Below are positions 12,929-25,429 of a stretch of 64,000 nucleotides of DNA, one piece after another; position 1 is the first letter of the stretch; each line of letters begins with the position of its first letter. The DNA is from Alnus glutinosa (lineage: Eukaryota > Streptophyta > Magnoliopsida > Fagales > Betulaceae): assembly GCF_958979055.1 (NCBI RefSeq), contig NC_084886.1, forward strand, positions 49,683,654 to 49,747,653, in the 5' to 3' direction. The notes under the pieces are model-generated. The model was given only the letters and a program-made list of their open reading frames with translations. It did no database searches and was not told where the DNA came from. A program made the position numbers and the translations under genes.

Positions 12929-13138
12929 CTGTGACTGTCTAATTGTCTATGCAAAAACCTAAAACCCCTAAGGGACTTTATTAGAGCCCTAAAATGGCCG
13001 ATGATGGGCCTGACTTTGTAAGGGTTTGTTGTGTATGGGCCCAACCCGGTTGGCTGAAATTGAACGCCCATTAGATGGACTTTCGCCAATCTTTTTAATT
13101 TTATTTATTATTATTTTTTAAAGTAATGCTAGATGCTA

Positions 13139-13933
13139 TATTTATTAGGGTTAAATACTCCTATGGTCCCTGAGTTTTAGAAACTTTATTTTTTAGTCCA
13201 TGAGTTTCAATTTGCATCATAGATGATATATCAGTTTTGGGAAATGACCAAATTAGTACCTCGGTTAACTTATCCGTCCAAAAACTAACGGTCCGTCACG
13301 TGTCAACCTCAGAAGTTGACACGTGGCACTATATAAAAAAATAAAAAATAAAAAATCTTTCAAAATTAATTAAAAAATTAAAAAAATCGAAAAAATTAAA
13401 AAAAAAAAAAAAAAAAAAGGGTGGCTCTTGGCCACCCCCATTTTGGCCAGGGAGGTGGCCGGCCGATCTGGGGTGGCAGATGGGATGGTTTGGCCACCCC
13501 CTGGACCAAAAAAAAAAAAAAAAAAAAAAAAAATTTGGGAAGATCGGCCGATCTGGGGGTGGCCGAACCACCCCATGCCCCAGACCGGCTGGCCACCTCC
13601 TTGGCCAAAATGGGGGTGGCCGGCCACCCCCATTGTGGCTAAAGCCACCCCCTTTTTTTTTTTCTTTTTTCTTTTTTTTTTTAATTTTTTCAATTTTTTT
13701 TCAATTTTTTAATTAATTTTTAAAGAATTTTTTTTTTATTTAGTGCTACGTGTAAACTTCTAAGGTTGACACGTGGCGGACCGTTAATTTTTGGACAGAG
13801 AAGTTAACCAAGGTACTACTTTGGTCATTTCTCAAAACTGATGTATCATCTATGATGCAAATTGAAACTCATGGACTAAAAAATAAAGTTTCCAAAACTC
13901 TGGGACCATAGGAGTATTTAACCCTATTTATTA
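13139..13933. mobile_element. Mutator-like MITE with long terminal inverted repeats and 9-bp target duplication
   Basis: The element spans 13148-13924 (777 bp) and is flanked by perfect 9-bp direct repeats TATTTATTA (13139-13147 and 13925-13933). The inverted ends are about 190 bp long, starting GGGTTAAATACTCCTATGG. The centre holds poly-A/poly-T tracts around a G/C-rich core with repeated GGTGGCC/GGCCACC palindromes. Long inverted repeats plus a 9-bp target duplication are the signature of Mutator-like elements. No transposase is present, so it is non-autonomous. Long frames through the core are low-complexity artefacts. Confidence 0.88.
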
Positions 13934-14337
13934 ATGTAACAGTTTTAACTAACCGTTAATTTTTTATAAAATAGAAACTAATCTAAGAGTTGTTTGGGAC
14001 TTCCATATTAATATTATATGATAATTGCATGATAAAAAAAAAATGTGATTTTTAGAATTTTTTTTTTTTTTAGTAATGTTATGTTTCGCACTCATTTATC
14101 ATAGATAAATATTATTTCATATTTTGTAGGATTTAATGATTAATTTGTAAAAAAAATATGGATCGAGATAAAATGAGAGTCGTACAATAAAAATATGAAA
14201 TAGCATTTTTCTTTATCACACTCATATTAGGTTGATAGTATAGGTTATCCTCCAAAAGCATTAACAAAAAAAGAAAAAAACAAACAAAATATTCAAAACT
14301 AGTTTCACATTTATATCACATCAGAACACTTTTTTTT

Positions 14338-14369
<32 letters not shown>

Positions 14370-15778
14370 CTGAAAAGAGTAATGTTATTTAGTAGATTTC
14401 TATATAACTACTACACAACTGGGATGATGTAGCAGTAAAAATGAGTCATTGGTTCTTTTTTTAGAAATGTTATTTTGTATTCCATTGTCATTCTCTCATC
14501 CTTCTCCATTGATGTGTCATTGTCAATCTACCATTGAAGTTTTTTTTATATAATTAAAATTAATCTAAAGGTAAATTGAATATACCACGTCAACGAAGAA
14601 TGATAGGAGAAGCTAGAACAAGGAAATACCAAATAGCACATCTCTTCTTCTTCTTTTTTGATATGTGCTATACATCTTTCTCTTATCGTTCTATGCTGAC
14701 GTAACATTGTCGATCCACCTTTAGATCAATCTTAATTAAAAATGAAAAAAATCAATGATAAATTGACAATGTCACATCAGTAGAGAAATGTAGAGTAAGG
14801 ACAAAAGAATATAAAGTATCAATTTTTTGGTTTTTTATAAGTGATGATATAATGGTTAATTTTCACTTTTACATCATCAAATCATATGACAGTCGTATAA
14901 TAATTTACTAAATAAACATTACTTATCTAAAATGCTACGCTTTTAACAATCTAAACCCTTTTTTTTTTAAAAAAAAAAAAAAAAAAAAAGTTAACTAAAA
15001 AATATTCCACATCTTAAATATGTAAAAATTAGATTTTTTTTTTCTTTTTTTTTTAATATGTATTTTCCCAAAACAGAACCAATCTTAACTTTGGATTCGA
15101 AAATGTAGTTTATCCATCACGGAAGTAGAGAAAATCTTAAAAGTGAAATGCTAAAGCTTATTTTAGTGTGTTTTTTTTCATATCTTTCTATATAACATGA
15201 ACTTAATTTTTTTTATTTTAAAATATTTCATTTCGTAAGTCACCTTTTGAGATAATTTTTTTTTATTAAATCAATGTTATCTAGAAAGACACCATAAAAA
15301 TGCTAGAAGAACCTCTAGGATTTCTCTTCTTAAAAATAATAAAGCTGATCATAAATGTACCAGTTTTTCTCCAATGGAGGAAAAGACTTTCTTCTTTCTA
15401 TTAAACAAATAATTATATTATAATAAATAATTGTTTTAGACTGTCTTCGCTATTAGACATTGTTATCCAATAATTGCTTTAGATTTTGCTTCCTTTTACA
15501 AGCAATTGAAAAACCCAAGTCCGGTATCAATCCATAATCGATGAGATAAACATCAACTTAGTTTTGAACTTTTGAAATACACTCCGATTCACGTCTTTCA
15601 ATACTTATCCTATTAAGATAATAAAGGCAGATATTATAGGTGATTTTAAAAAATAAAAAATGAATTATAGCATTCCTCTTTGTGTGTTTGGATTGTTTAC
15701 ATAAAAGGGAAGGTAAGGTCCCTTCCTTATTATTATTTATTTATTTATGAATTCTTGTTCAAATTTAAAAAACATGGA
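13934..15778. other. AT-rich intergenic DNA with small foldback relics
   Basis: No gene. Two adjacent foldback-like stretches (about 14465-14640 and 14660-14830) share the motif order ATTGTCAATCTACC / AAATTGACAATGTCAC and look like old small MITEs. A TA microsatellite lies at 14345-14367. Long homopolymer A/T runs are frequent. Confidence 0.35.
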
Positions 15779-16080
15779 TATTGAGACAACTTTAAACGCT
15801 CAAGATAATGACCTACCTGATCCTATCCGCAGCAGCAATAAGTGTAGCAAAATAATGGAAGTTGAAGATGAACAGCCAAGCAAGATAATGGAAGCTACAA
15901 GTGAGACCCTTGAAAATAAAAATAAAAATAACTGTAAGCTAGAGATGAAACACTTGAGTACATGTAACTGTAAAGACTTTTCAAATTCTCTGTTGTAATT
16001 GTTTTCTATAAATTCAGGTACTCCTACCACAGTTATTTTGGGAAGCAAATCAAAACAAATCCTAGTCTAAAATTTTATTA
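15779..16080 (+). repeat. 5' LTR of the Copia relic
   Basis: About 302 bp beginning TATTGAGACAA and matching 17349-17653 along its whole length. It is followed directly by the primer-binding site. Confidence 0.88.
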
Positions 16081-17348
16081 TGGTATCAGAGCAACCATAC
16101 GACTAGCTGTCCTCTCTTATTATTTTTTTTTTCTCAACTTTTTCTTTGAGGCTTTCCTTCAAACACCTTCCTTGCTCTGTATCATGTCAACTACAGATTC
16201 CACAGCCACTTCCAATTCCACTTCTACAATGTCTCGTCTCTCTCTTCCTCTCATGAATAAATCCAATTTCTTTAAATTAACAAAAGACAATTAACTCGCC
16301 TGTTGGAATCGGGATTTTTGGGTTCTAAGTCCGATACCTCTTTGTTTATTTACAACAATGGTCGGTCTGTCATCTATTTTTTGATCTATGTTGACGATAT
16401 CATAGTTACTGGACCCGACACTGAGGCTATCTCTCAACTTATTTGCAACTTTCAAAAGGACTTTGCCTTGAAAGATCGGGGACCTCTTCATTATTTTCTT
16501 GGAGTTGAAGCATTATTTGACAAACATGGATTGTTTCTTTCTCAACGCCGGTACATTACAGAATTGCTCAAGAAGACAAACATGCTTAATGCCAACGGGG
16601 TTTCATCCCCCATGTTTTCATCGGCATCTCTTTCTCAGTTCACGGGCGATGCTTTTTCAGATGAAACTCTATATAGGAGCGTTGTTGGCTCTATTCAATA
16701 TCTTTCACTAACACGGCCTGACATTGCTTTTGCTGTAGGACGTGTTTGTCAGTTTATGCATTGCCTCACAATTCCTCATTGGAGTGCTGTCAAACGCATA
16801 TTGCGTTATTTAAAACAAACAATACATCATTCCCTTTTGCTCAAAAGAAATTCATCATATCATCTTCAAGCCTTTTCTGATGCAGATTGTGTAGGTTGCC
16901 CAGATGATCGACGCTCTACTAGCGGATATTGCTTATTTCTAGGCAACAACCTTATTTCTTGGAGCTCCGGAAAGCAGAAAACTGTATCTCACTCAAGCGC
17001 TGAAGCAGAATACCGAGCTATTACTGACACCACTGCAGAATTAATATGGGTTCAGTCATTACTTCGTGAGCTTGGTATTTCTATTCCTCAAGCCCCAATA
17101 CTCTAGTGTGATAACATTAGTGCCACCTACCTTACGACCAATCCTCTTTTCCATGCCCGAACTAAGCACATTTCCATCGATTACCACTTTGTGCGTGATC
17201 AAGTCTCTTCTCAGGCATTGAATGTTCATTTTATCTCTTCCAAGGATCAGTTAGCTGATACTCTTACCAAGCCATTACCAACATCCAAGTTCACATCTCT
17301 TAGAGACAACCTCCACGTCCGTGACCTCCCGTTGATGTTGAGGGGGCG

Positions 17349-17653
17349 TATTGAGACAATTTAAACACTCAAGATAATGACCCACCTGATCCTATCCGCA
17401 GCAGCATTAAGTGTAGCAAAATAATGGAAGTTGAAGATGAGCAGCTAGCCAAGCAAGATAAAGGAAGCTATAAGTGAGACCCTTGAAGATAAAAATAAAA
17501 ATAATTGAAAGCTAGAGATAAAACGCTTGAGTACATGTAACTGTAAAGACTTTTCAAGTTCTCTGCTGTAATTGTTTTCTATAAATTCAGGTACTGCTAC
17601 CATAGTTATTATGGGAAGCAAATCAAAACAAATCCTAGTCTAAAATTTCATTA
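17349..17653 (+). repeat. 3' LTR of the Copia relic
   Basis: About 305 bp matching 15779-16080, preceded by a purine-rich tract and followed by the 5-bp target duplication ATGGA. Confidence 0.88.
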
Positions 17654-17658
17654 ATGGA

Positions 17659-19193
17659 ATTGGTTTACTTTTGGAATTGCTCTCTTTAGACCACTTATCC
17701 ACCACCATCTTGCCACCTCTCCTTGTCCCTAATTGGATTTATATCTCTTGGCTGAGTGATCCAACAAGTTCAAATGTTCAAGAAATATTTGTTTTTCTCA
17801 ATTATTTTTTTTCAACAAATTCAACAAGTTCAAGAAACGTGCACTCCTTTTCAACTTCCACCTACAACGGACAGCGGCTCGGACGGCCGCCGAATGCATT
17901 CACTGATTATACAAGACCTTAACCCGCAAATCCCACTTACCTTCTTGAATAACATAATAATGTACGCATTTTCTTTTAAATTCCTCAAATCTCATATCAG
18001 AGGAAAACTTTGTTGATAACATAATATTAATGAAAAATTATACAAATCCATCTCTATACAAAACCAAGTTTCAATGGTGAATCTGAAAATGAGATGAGTA
18101 GGGAATAGATGTGTATAATTTCTCAATATTAATAGCCTCGCGACTATGTGTTTGAGAATAGAAAAAATACTATTTTTTTTTATTCTGTTCAATTCCCGTC
18201 TAACTCTATTCTCACATGTGGGTGCTATAGATCTAATGATAAATTTGAAAAAAAGTTGAGCAAGAAATGAATGAGAATAAGAAAAATTGGAGGTCTCTTG
18301 AAAAAAAAATTGTACTTTGTTGGTTACATGTGATAGAAATGTGATAAAGAACGGTTGTAAATTTCAAGCAAATTAATTGCACTATTATTAGGCGAGGGAT
18401 CGCAGAGATTTACGTGAAAAAAGATATAAAAATTGAAGCTGAATAAGGGAGACATCGCAAGTACATGGGCTGTGTTTACGGCGTATAATACGTAGTTTTC
18501 AAACTTGCCCTTCTACCTCCTCCTATTGATTTTCAAAGGATAAGAAAAACTATGCCATGCATGCATCAAATTCCTCTTAGAAAATGTGATCAAAAGCATA
18601 GGTGGGCAGATATGCTCACCTAAAGTAAGGTCACTATTAATTCTAGGCACAGAAGGCTGAGATTCTATACGGGTTGAGAGATTTTTCGAGGCTCATGTGT
18701 TCTTTTTTGTGCCTCCCGGTAGTTAAGGAGGCCAATTTTTTTGACGTTTGTGCCAAGAATGTATAAGATCGTGTCATTCACTTAGCACAATCCCTCTTAT
18801 TTTATGCTTATCCGCATTGATATGATTGTTTTAGGATTTATTGTTGGGTTGCTAACTCTTTTATGTTTATTCTGTTGTAATTTTCCCTCATATTTTTCCT
18901 AATTGTTTGCTTAAAAACTAAATAAAGATTAACTTTACATTTTATAAAATGCATAATTTTAAAAGTTAAACTGTAATTTAAAAAGTCGAATCACGATTTA
19001 ATCAAATACTAACTACATTATTAAAATTCACATATATTTTCTGTGATTTGAAATCGAACCTTTTAAAAGGGTTGAACCGTATTAGAAAAGGAATCACAAG
19101 TGATAAAAAAGTTTAAGAAGTGAGTAGAGTGAAAAGGGGCAAAGTGGGTAAAAAGCAGGGCTGTGCTGTCGAGCAGAGGCATAGGTGCAACAA
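17659..19193. other. Intergenic spacer upstream of the WAT1-related gene
   Basis: AT-rich DNA without a supportable gene. No repeat with clear ends was found. The right-hand part should contain distal promoter sequence of the transporter gene. Confidence 0.35.
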
Positions 19194-19203
19194 TTATATA
19201 AAC
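19194..19203 (+). promoter_or_regulatory. Candidate TATA box of the WAT1-related gene
   Basis: ATTATATAAACAG lies about 270 bases before the chosen start codon. The leader that follows would contain a few small upstream frames. The distance is long but acceptable for a plant leader. Confidence 0.4.
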
Positions 19204-19471
19204 AGAGAGCAACGAAAAGGCGAAGCAGAGACATGGATGGCAGAGTGAGGGAGGGACACAGAAGAGAGAGTTTCCTGACGTCGATCACAAAAATATATAG
19301 CCATCTCCGACCCTTCGGATTTCCCAATGCCGTCCTTCATTTATTGCCTTTGTGGGGAATCTGATATATACTTCAACTCAGTCTCTCACCCGACTGCATC
19401 TTTTTAGTCCGGCCGGCCCACTTTTTGTATTTAACACAGACTACCGAGACAAACCAAACGCAGAGAGATCG

Positions 19472-20404
19472 ATGGAAATGGGTATGGCGAAGAAATGGTT
19501 TGTGTGGTCACAGGTAGTGATGAGCATGTTAATGGTGCAGATTTTCGTAACGGGTCAGCAGCTGCTGTCGAGGGTGATACTGTCTGAGGGAACGTTCATT
19601 TTTGCACTCATGGCTTACCGTCACTTTGTTGCCGCCATTTGTGTTGCCCCTTTTGCTTTCTATTTCGAAAGGTACGTACTGGTATTGTGATCGATCTCTA
19701 CGTTTTCTTGCCATTTTTGCTGCTGCACTGCTTGTTTTGAATGGCGGCCGTACGTGGTTGCAGGGGTAACGCAAAGAAGTTGAGCAGCTGGTCAGTTTGG
19801 TGCTGGCTTTTTCTTAGCGCCTTAACCGGGTAAGCCATCACATGCCTTTCGATATATATATATATATAAGAAGATCAATATGACAGCCATTTCCAATCCC
19901 TTTTGAGATTGAAAATGTTTGTGCATGCCTAACAACGTCTAATCAGTAGTGGAGTTAGGCATTATATTCGGAGGCCGTCTAGAGATATAGAGTTGTTTTA
20001 GACGCTATTATATATCAAAAACTTTTTTGGGTTAAAAATAGTGAAAATAGTGCACCTATACACGTATATACATAAATACTTTTATTTGTGCATTTAGTTA
20101 AAATAATTTAAGAAAACAATTTACAGACTTTAATTTGAATAAATTATGTATTACATTATTATCCAATCAATTGTGATAATGTGCTCTTTCTAAACGATAT
20201 GGAGAATTAAGAGATTACTAGAAGAAAAAATTTCATTTAAATTAGCTAGGCTATATATACCATTACTCGTATATATTGATAGAACAATGGGGTCATGATC
20301 AAGTGCTTTTCTTTTTCTTTTTTATTTTATTTTTATTTCTAGGGTTTCGAATACTACTAGATTTATATTTAATAAGCTAAGGCTCCGCCACTACTCATTA
20401 ATTG

Positions 20405-20477
<73 letters not shown>

Positions 20478-21299
20478 TACCATTAATGTTTACTTATTGA
20501 AGAATGGGCTATGTAATGAATGAACTCAGAATATACATACAAGAATATTGTAGCAAGTGCAGACAAATTTGAAGGGAGTACATCGATGCTTCCTTTTCAT
20601 GTTCATTAAATTTAGGGGAAATTCTAAATTAACCACCCTCAACTTTCATTACTTTTGTAATTTTTTCTCGAAATTTAAAAACTATTAATTTAATGTATCG
20701 AACTTTAAAATTTGCAACATCACCCATCCGTTAGGATTTTTCATTAATTCCTGACAGATGGGTGAGAAATTTTCGAAATACTATTATTTTTTTTAAAACA
20801 AAATTAATTATAATTTAATGGTAATTTTATAATTTTATAAAGTTTATAGTGGTATAAGAGTCATTTTACCATTTGACCGTCTGATTTAATCCTAAATCCT
20901 AACGGGAGGGATGAGATTGCAAAAAATTAAAAGTTCGATGCACTAAATTGAGAGTTTTTGAATTTTGAAGGAAATATTGTAAAAATAATGGAAGTTCAAG
21001 GGTTAAGTGAAATTGCTCCTTAAATTTATGAAGATTATTATATGCTAGCTAGTGCAATGAGACTTGATCTGTTGTTCTTAGGGTGGTGAATCTGGTGATG
21101 AGAGCAGTGTAATACTGAATATGCATGGAAGAACCTATACCAAAAATAAAATCAAAGAGAAAAAGAAATGGAGAAGATCCATTTCCGTTCAGTAGATGTT
21201 GAGTTCAATATTCTATTAATTAGTCTTAGCAATTTGATTTCAGTTTATTTCTAAGCATGGTAAGAAGCTTTGATTATTATTTTCTAAGTATTTTTAGGG

Positions 21300-21334
<35 letters not shown>

Positions 21335-23322
21335 AGTTTTTTACAAACTGATGTGTCAGTTCATGTGACTCGTTTTAAATTAACCACTAAACAATTAAAT
21401 TTACATATTAAATTTTATGCTTAATTTTTTCATCATAAAAAATTTGACTTGTACATTTTTAAAAAAATAATAATAAAAAAATAAAATTAATTAGTGATCA
21501 ACGAGACTGATTGAGAAAGTCACCCTACATTTCAAAGGCCGCTTGTGCCTGCATGTGTGCTGTGAATTTGAAGCTCAACTAAATCAAGTTTTTTTTAAAA
21601 AAAGGCCTACACAAATTTAACCCTATTGATATGCATGGCCCGGTCCAACTCATGGGTACGTATTCCTTCGTTCTTTCGTTTCTTTTCTCTCTCTCTCTTT
21701 TTTTTTTTTCTTTTTTTTTTTTGGTCTTTTCCTTAGGCGATTGGCCAAGAATTATTGAATCAGGTAATTTATTTGGCTCATTTCTAATTTTTTTTTGATA
21801 CTGTACCAACTGTACTAGGGATACTGACCTCAATTGAGAAAATTACTTCTTCTTTTTCCCTTGATTCTTCAAAAATTACAGGATATCGGTGGCTATGGGA
21901 TTGTTCTATCTTGGTCTCCGAGACACTACAGCTACATATGCTACCAACTTCCTCAGCTTAATTCCAATAGTTACCTTTGTCTTGTCTGCAATCACAGGGT
22001 ATATATATATATATATTATACTGATCAGTAAAACTCATTGTATGTAGCAATATAACTAAGCTTTTGTTTCATCTCTTAATGGTTTGTAGAGTTGAGAAAC
22101 TGGGGCTGCATGCATTGGCAGGCAAATTAAAGGCACTGGGGGCAATTCTTTGCGTAGCAGGAGCACTGACTACCAGTCTCTACAAAGGAAAAGCTTTCCA
22201 TCTCGGTCATCACGGCCTTCACCCCACTGCTGCATTGGAGACATCTATGCCCCATTGGGGTCGCGGCACTTTCATGCTGCTTGGCAGTTGCTTGTCCTAC
22301 GCTACCTGGTACATAGTTCAAGTATGCATCCCACTGCAATCAATTTATTATATTCTAGTGACCGAAAATGCTCGGGATATTACAGATTTTTTGTTCACAT
22401 ACACACTTTGCAAACTAACATGGCAGATCCCTGTCAGAATTCTTTCTGGTGTACAACGTTCGATGTTGATTTTAAAAGATTGACTTTGCCATATGTATGT
22501 GTATATCTATTTTTGCAAACAGGTTAAGGTTCTCAAAGTTTTCCCATCAAAATACTGGGCAACAATGTTAATATGTATCATAGCATCAATGCAATCACTG
22601 GTAATAGGTTTATGCTTTGATAGACGCAAGGCTTCGTGGAGATTAGGGTGGAATCTGCAACTAGTTACCATATTTTACTCGGTAAAAACCAAATGAATCT
22701 GTGTCAACTTTGATGCAAGCATACATATGAGTACGTACTCCTTAGATCTGTGTAATGAATTCCTTTTATATATATATAGGGAGCACTTGCCACTGCTGCA
22801 ACTTTCTGCTTGATTGTGTGGGCAATTACAATCCGAGGCCCCACTTATCCCCCAATGTTCAACCCTCTGTCACTGGTTTTTGTGGCCTTCTCAGAAGCTC
22901 TCATACTCGGTGTAGATATCAGACTCGGAACGTATGGGTCGTTTTCCTTTAGTACGAGGGCTTGTTTGTTAATGCTTTTTAGATATATATTTTTTTTGCT
23001 ATGTAATATAAAGGTAAAAATAGTTCGGAGTGTTTATGTGCTGAGTTATTTGTTAATAATTTTACTTTTTTACTGAAAAGCATTAGAAAACGAGGCGGTA
23101 ATTAACCTTTTAACAAGTTTAATGCATCCTACCTCACTTTGTTTGAATTGATATTGCAGCTTGCTAGGCATGGTTATGATTATTGTTGGGTTGTACTCCT
23201 TTTTGTACGGCAAGAAAAAGGAGATGGAAGTCCTGCGTCGGACCAAAAATGATGCAGCTGAAGTAGTTGCTTCAACAACTCGAGAAACTGCAGGTGTGCA
23301 GTCGAGGGTGGCTGCATGCTAG
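19472..23322 (+). CDS. WAT1-related protein (nodulin MtN21 / EamA-like transporter)
   Basis: Seven exons: 19472-19671, 19764-19829, 21882-21998, 22090-22321, 22523-22681, 22780-22931, 23160-23322; frames join to 362 residues, typical of the family. About ten hydrophobic helices are seen in two EamA-like halves. Landmarks: MSMLMVQIFVTGQQLLSRV in helix 1, FYLGLRDTTATYATNFLSLI at the exon 3 repeat, LLGSCLSYATWYIVQ in helix 6 and NPLSLVFVAFSEALILG in helix 9. The family includes Arabidopsis WAT1 (tonoplast auxin export) and UMAMIT amino-acid exporters; the substrate here cannot be told. Intron 2 is 2 kb and holds a Mutator-like MITE and microsatellites. The start was chosen at the first Met (MEMGMAKKWF); a second at residue 3 is equally possible. 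Confidence 0.93.
20406..20475. repeat. (TA)n microsatellite in WAT1-related intron 2
   Basis: About 70 bp of uninterrupted TA dinucleotides. Confidence 0.95.
20606..21028. mobile_element. Mutator-like MITE in intron 2 of the WAT1-related gene
   Basis: The element spans 20615-21019 (405 bp) between perfect 9-bp direct repeats TTAAATTTA (20606-20614 and 21020-21028). The ends are inverted repeats (GGGGAAATTCTAAATTAACC against GGAGCAATTTCACTTAACCC) extending about 130 bp with mismatches. No coding capacity. The 9-bp duplication supports a Mutator-like origin. Confidence 0.85.
21303..21333. repeat. (ATT)n microsatellite
   Basis: About ten ATT units in intron 2 of the WAT1-related gene. Confidence 0.9.
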
Positions 23323-23689
23323 AACTACTCAATTCAGTGAGTTGTCAAGACCAGTGTAAGGATGCCAATATTTTTCTGCTCAATCAAAATCATCACTGAA
23401 CAAATTTTGACCCTATGATCAGTTAACTGTTTCCAAATTAAATGAAGGATTTCAATTAATTTGCACAAGAATCATAGCAGAAGTAGCAATGTCAATAGGG
23501 AGATATACTATCGTTTTATGGTTTTTGGAAAGGTACAAATGTAAAATGAAAACCATATCATTTCCTCTTCTTCCTTCAACAATAGTGTAGACAAGCAGGA
23601 ATAATCAGAGACTTGGTAACCGAGCTGATGAGAATATAAAGGTACAGAAGAATTTTCCATATATATGAACTGATCAGATCGAAGTCGGT

Positions 23690-24013
23690 TCAAGCATTTT
23701 TTTCAAAAGAAGAACACACACTGAGAAATGCATCTCTAATAATCCCATGAACCTCTGATGAGTTGAGAGCAATGTAACAGTAAACTAACTCCTCTATATC
23801 ATTCCAATCACAAACACCCACATCCTGAATAATCTCTAAAATTGATTCCCTCATATCAGTAAATGGATCTGTAGAGTACTTAACTGCGCAGATACTACCT
23901 GCAAAAACACCACAAACATCATCAGGCAAGCTAGCTGCAAAGCTGACTCTGTTATTCCACATCTGTGGATTTCTCTTCTTTCGCTTCTTGTTGAGCACCT
24001 CCCCGGCATCCAT
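23690..24013 (-). CDS. Short OVATE-domain protein (OFP-like transcriptional repressor)
   Basis: Single exon of 107 residues. The C-terminal half (about 48-105) fits the OVATE domain: it opens DPFTDMRESILEII, continues DWNDIEELVYCYIALNSS and closes HGIIRDAFLSVC. A basic stretch KKRKKR near the N-terminus could be a nuclear signal. OVATE family proteins repress transcription and bind TALE homeodomain and TRM proteins in organ shape control. Typical members are 180-400 residues with a long N-terminal region, which is absent here. The Met has a good context (CCATGG). It is either a minimal OFP, or the visible last exon of a longer gene whose upstream part I did not find. It lies tail to tail with the WAT1-related gene, about 370 bp away. 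Confidence 0.75.
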   Translation of the reverse strand: MDAGEVLNKKRKKRNPQMWNNRVSFAASLPDDVCGVFAGSICAVKYSTDPFTDMRESILEIIQDVGVCDWNDIEELVYCYIALNSSEVHGIIRDAFLSVCSSFEKNA

Positions 24014-24495
24014 GGCTTCTACAAAACAGTCCGTGTTAAATGGGCATGCACCAGTTATGTGAGTTGATGAATGGCGTATGAATCTGATGAGCGCGAGGAC
24101 AGGACGGCATGGGTTTCCATGTTTGAAGATGTTGTCAGGAAAAAGAATTGAATAGCTGAAATAGCAGTAATTAATGTGAAGCTAACAAGCGATTATAAGC
24201 CATGAATGCAACCTAGCTGGCCTGCTTCCTGCAAGTGGACGTGGACGTGGGTGTCATATGAAATTTCTTGTGAAGGTGTTAAAGGACTCAAAGTTTCATT
24301 TATGGATCAGTACTAGCTCCTTCAAAATCAACTCGAGCATAAGCAATGCCCACATAATTGGGGTAGGAGTCATTACCACTAATAAATAGATTTCAATTCT
24401 CTTAGGCAGCTGTGGTATTTCAAATTCAAATTCTGCAGTGGGAAAAAAATAGTCTTCACTGTAAATTGAATAAAAATAAATAAATTTGAGCCAAC

Positions 24496-24794
24496 TTTTA
24501 GAGCATCTCCAATAGCATCTCCATGACTCCATCCATTTTGCTACAGTGCAGCACCTTTCAGTCTCTATCTTTTTTTTTTTTTAAAGAAAAATTATTTTCT
24601 CTCCCCTCTTTCTCCCTCTATCTCCCTCAAATTTCATAATAAAAAATACATTGAAAAATAATATTTAAAGAAAGTAGATAGTGGGATAAATAATCTCTTG
24701 AAATTTGTATTGAAAAACTAGTAGCTAAAATAAAAAAATAAAAAGTATATTTTGAGTAGCTAAAATAACCATTACTATTGAAGATGCTCTAAAA
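24496..24794. mobile_element. Small MITE with GAGCATCTCCAATAG-type ends
   Basis: A 299-bp element with inverted ends TTTTAGAGCATCTCCAATAG and CTATTGAAGATGCTCTAAAA, AT-rich inside and without coding capacity. Ends of this kind are common in plant PIF/Harbinger- or hAT-type MITEs. A target duplication could not be fixed, so the superfamily stays open. Confidence 0.75.
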
Positions 24795-24987
24795 CCTTAT
24801 TGCTTGAACCTGAGCAATTGCTACATTTAGCCACGATATATGGGCAAGGGCAGTCCATTTTTTCATAAGATAAATGTAAAATTAATCATTGTAATTGCAC
24901 TGATTTATAATTAGTTTCGTATTGTATAATAGTTGGCTAGCTAACAAGTTATTGTGGTAATCAAACAAAAAAATAAATAAAATAAAT

Positions 24988-25429
24988 AGGTCAACACACC
25001 TAACTTCTGTCCAATTTTATGACGGGACTTGTCAAATGCCGTGTCAACACCAATCATAATATGCCATGTGTCATCTAGAATTAAAAAAATATAAATATAA
25101 ATACAACAATTGAAAAAAAAAACCTTAAAAGGTGGTCGAGCGACTCCCAAATACCTTAATGGGGTGGCTGGAACCACCCCTGTTCATTAGAGGTGGCTCG
25201 GTCATCCCCAAATATGCTCAAAGGATGTGGTCGAACCATCCCCTATGGCCATTGGGAGTGACTTGACCACCCGCTCTATTATTATCTTTTTTTTTTTTTT
25301 AAAAAAAAAAAAACAAATATTTTTATATTTTGTATTGTGAATGACATGTGTCCTAATATGATTAGTGTTAATATGACATTTAACGGTTTTCATAAAAAAA
25401 AAATGGACCCAAGTTGGGTGTATGAACCT
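24988..25429. mobile_element. Terminal-inverted-repeat element with G/C-rich GGTGG core
   Basis: About 442 bp. The ends pair as imperfect inverted repeats (AGGTCAACACACCTAACTT against AGGTTCATACACCCAACTT). The centre carries the same kind of GGTGG/CCACC palindromic core as the elements at 13.1, 41.3 and 42.1 kb. Target duplications are not clear. Confidence 0.65.

Larger units (their letters stand above)
15779..17653 (+). mobile_element. Ty1/Copia LTR retrotransposon relic
   Basis: Fossil element. Parts: 5' LTR 15779-16080, primer-binding site starting TGGTATCAGAGC at 16081 (initiator-Met tRNA type), a part of the polyprotein region with the end of the Copia reverse transcriptase (YVDDIIVTG) and the RNase H region (SWSSGKQKTVSHSSAEAEYRA; about 16303-17300), a polypurine tract (GTTGAGGGGGCG), and 3' LTR 17349-17653. 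A 5-bp target duplication ATGGA flanks it (15774-15778 and 17654-17658). It is far shorter than a whole Copia element and is broken, with at least two breaks. The two LTRs differ by roughly 6 percent by eye, suggesting an insertion several million years old. Confidence 0.92.

Noticed and set aside
13329-13716. Several overlapping frames of 70-107 residues rich in Gly, Pro, Trp and poly-Phe/Lys
   Set aside because: They translate the poly-A/poly-T and GGTGGCC core of a MITE in all frames; no family likeness and no splice context.
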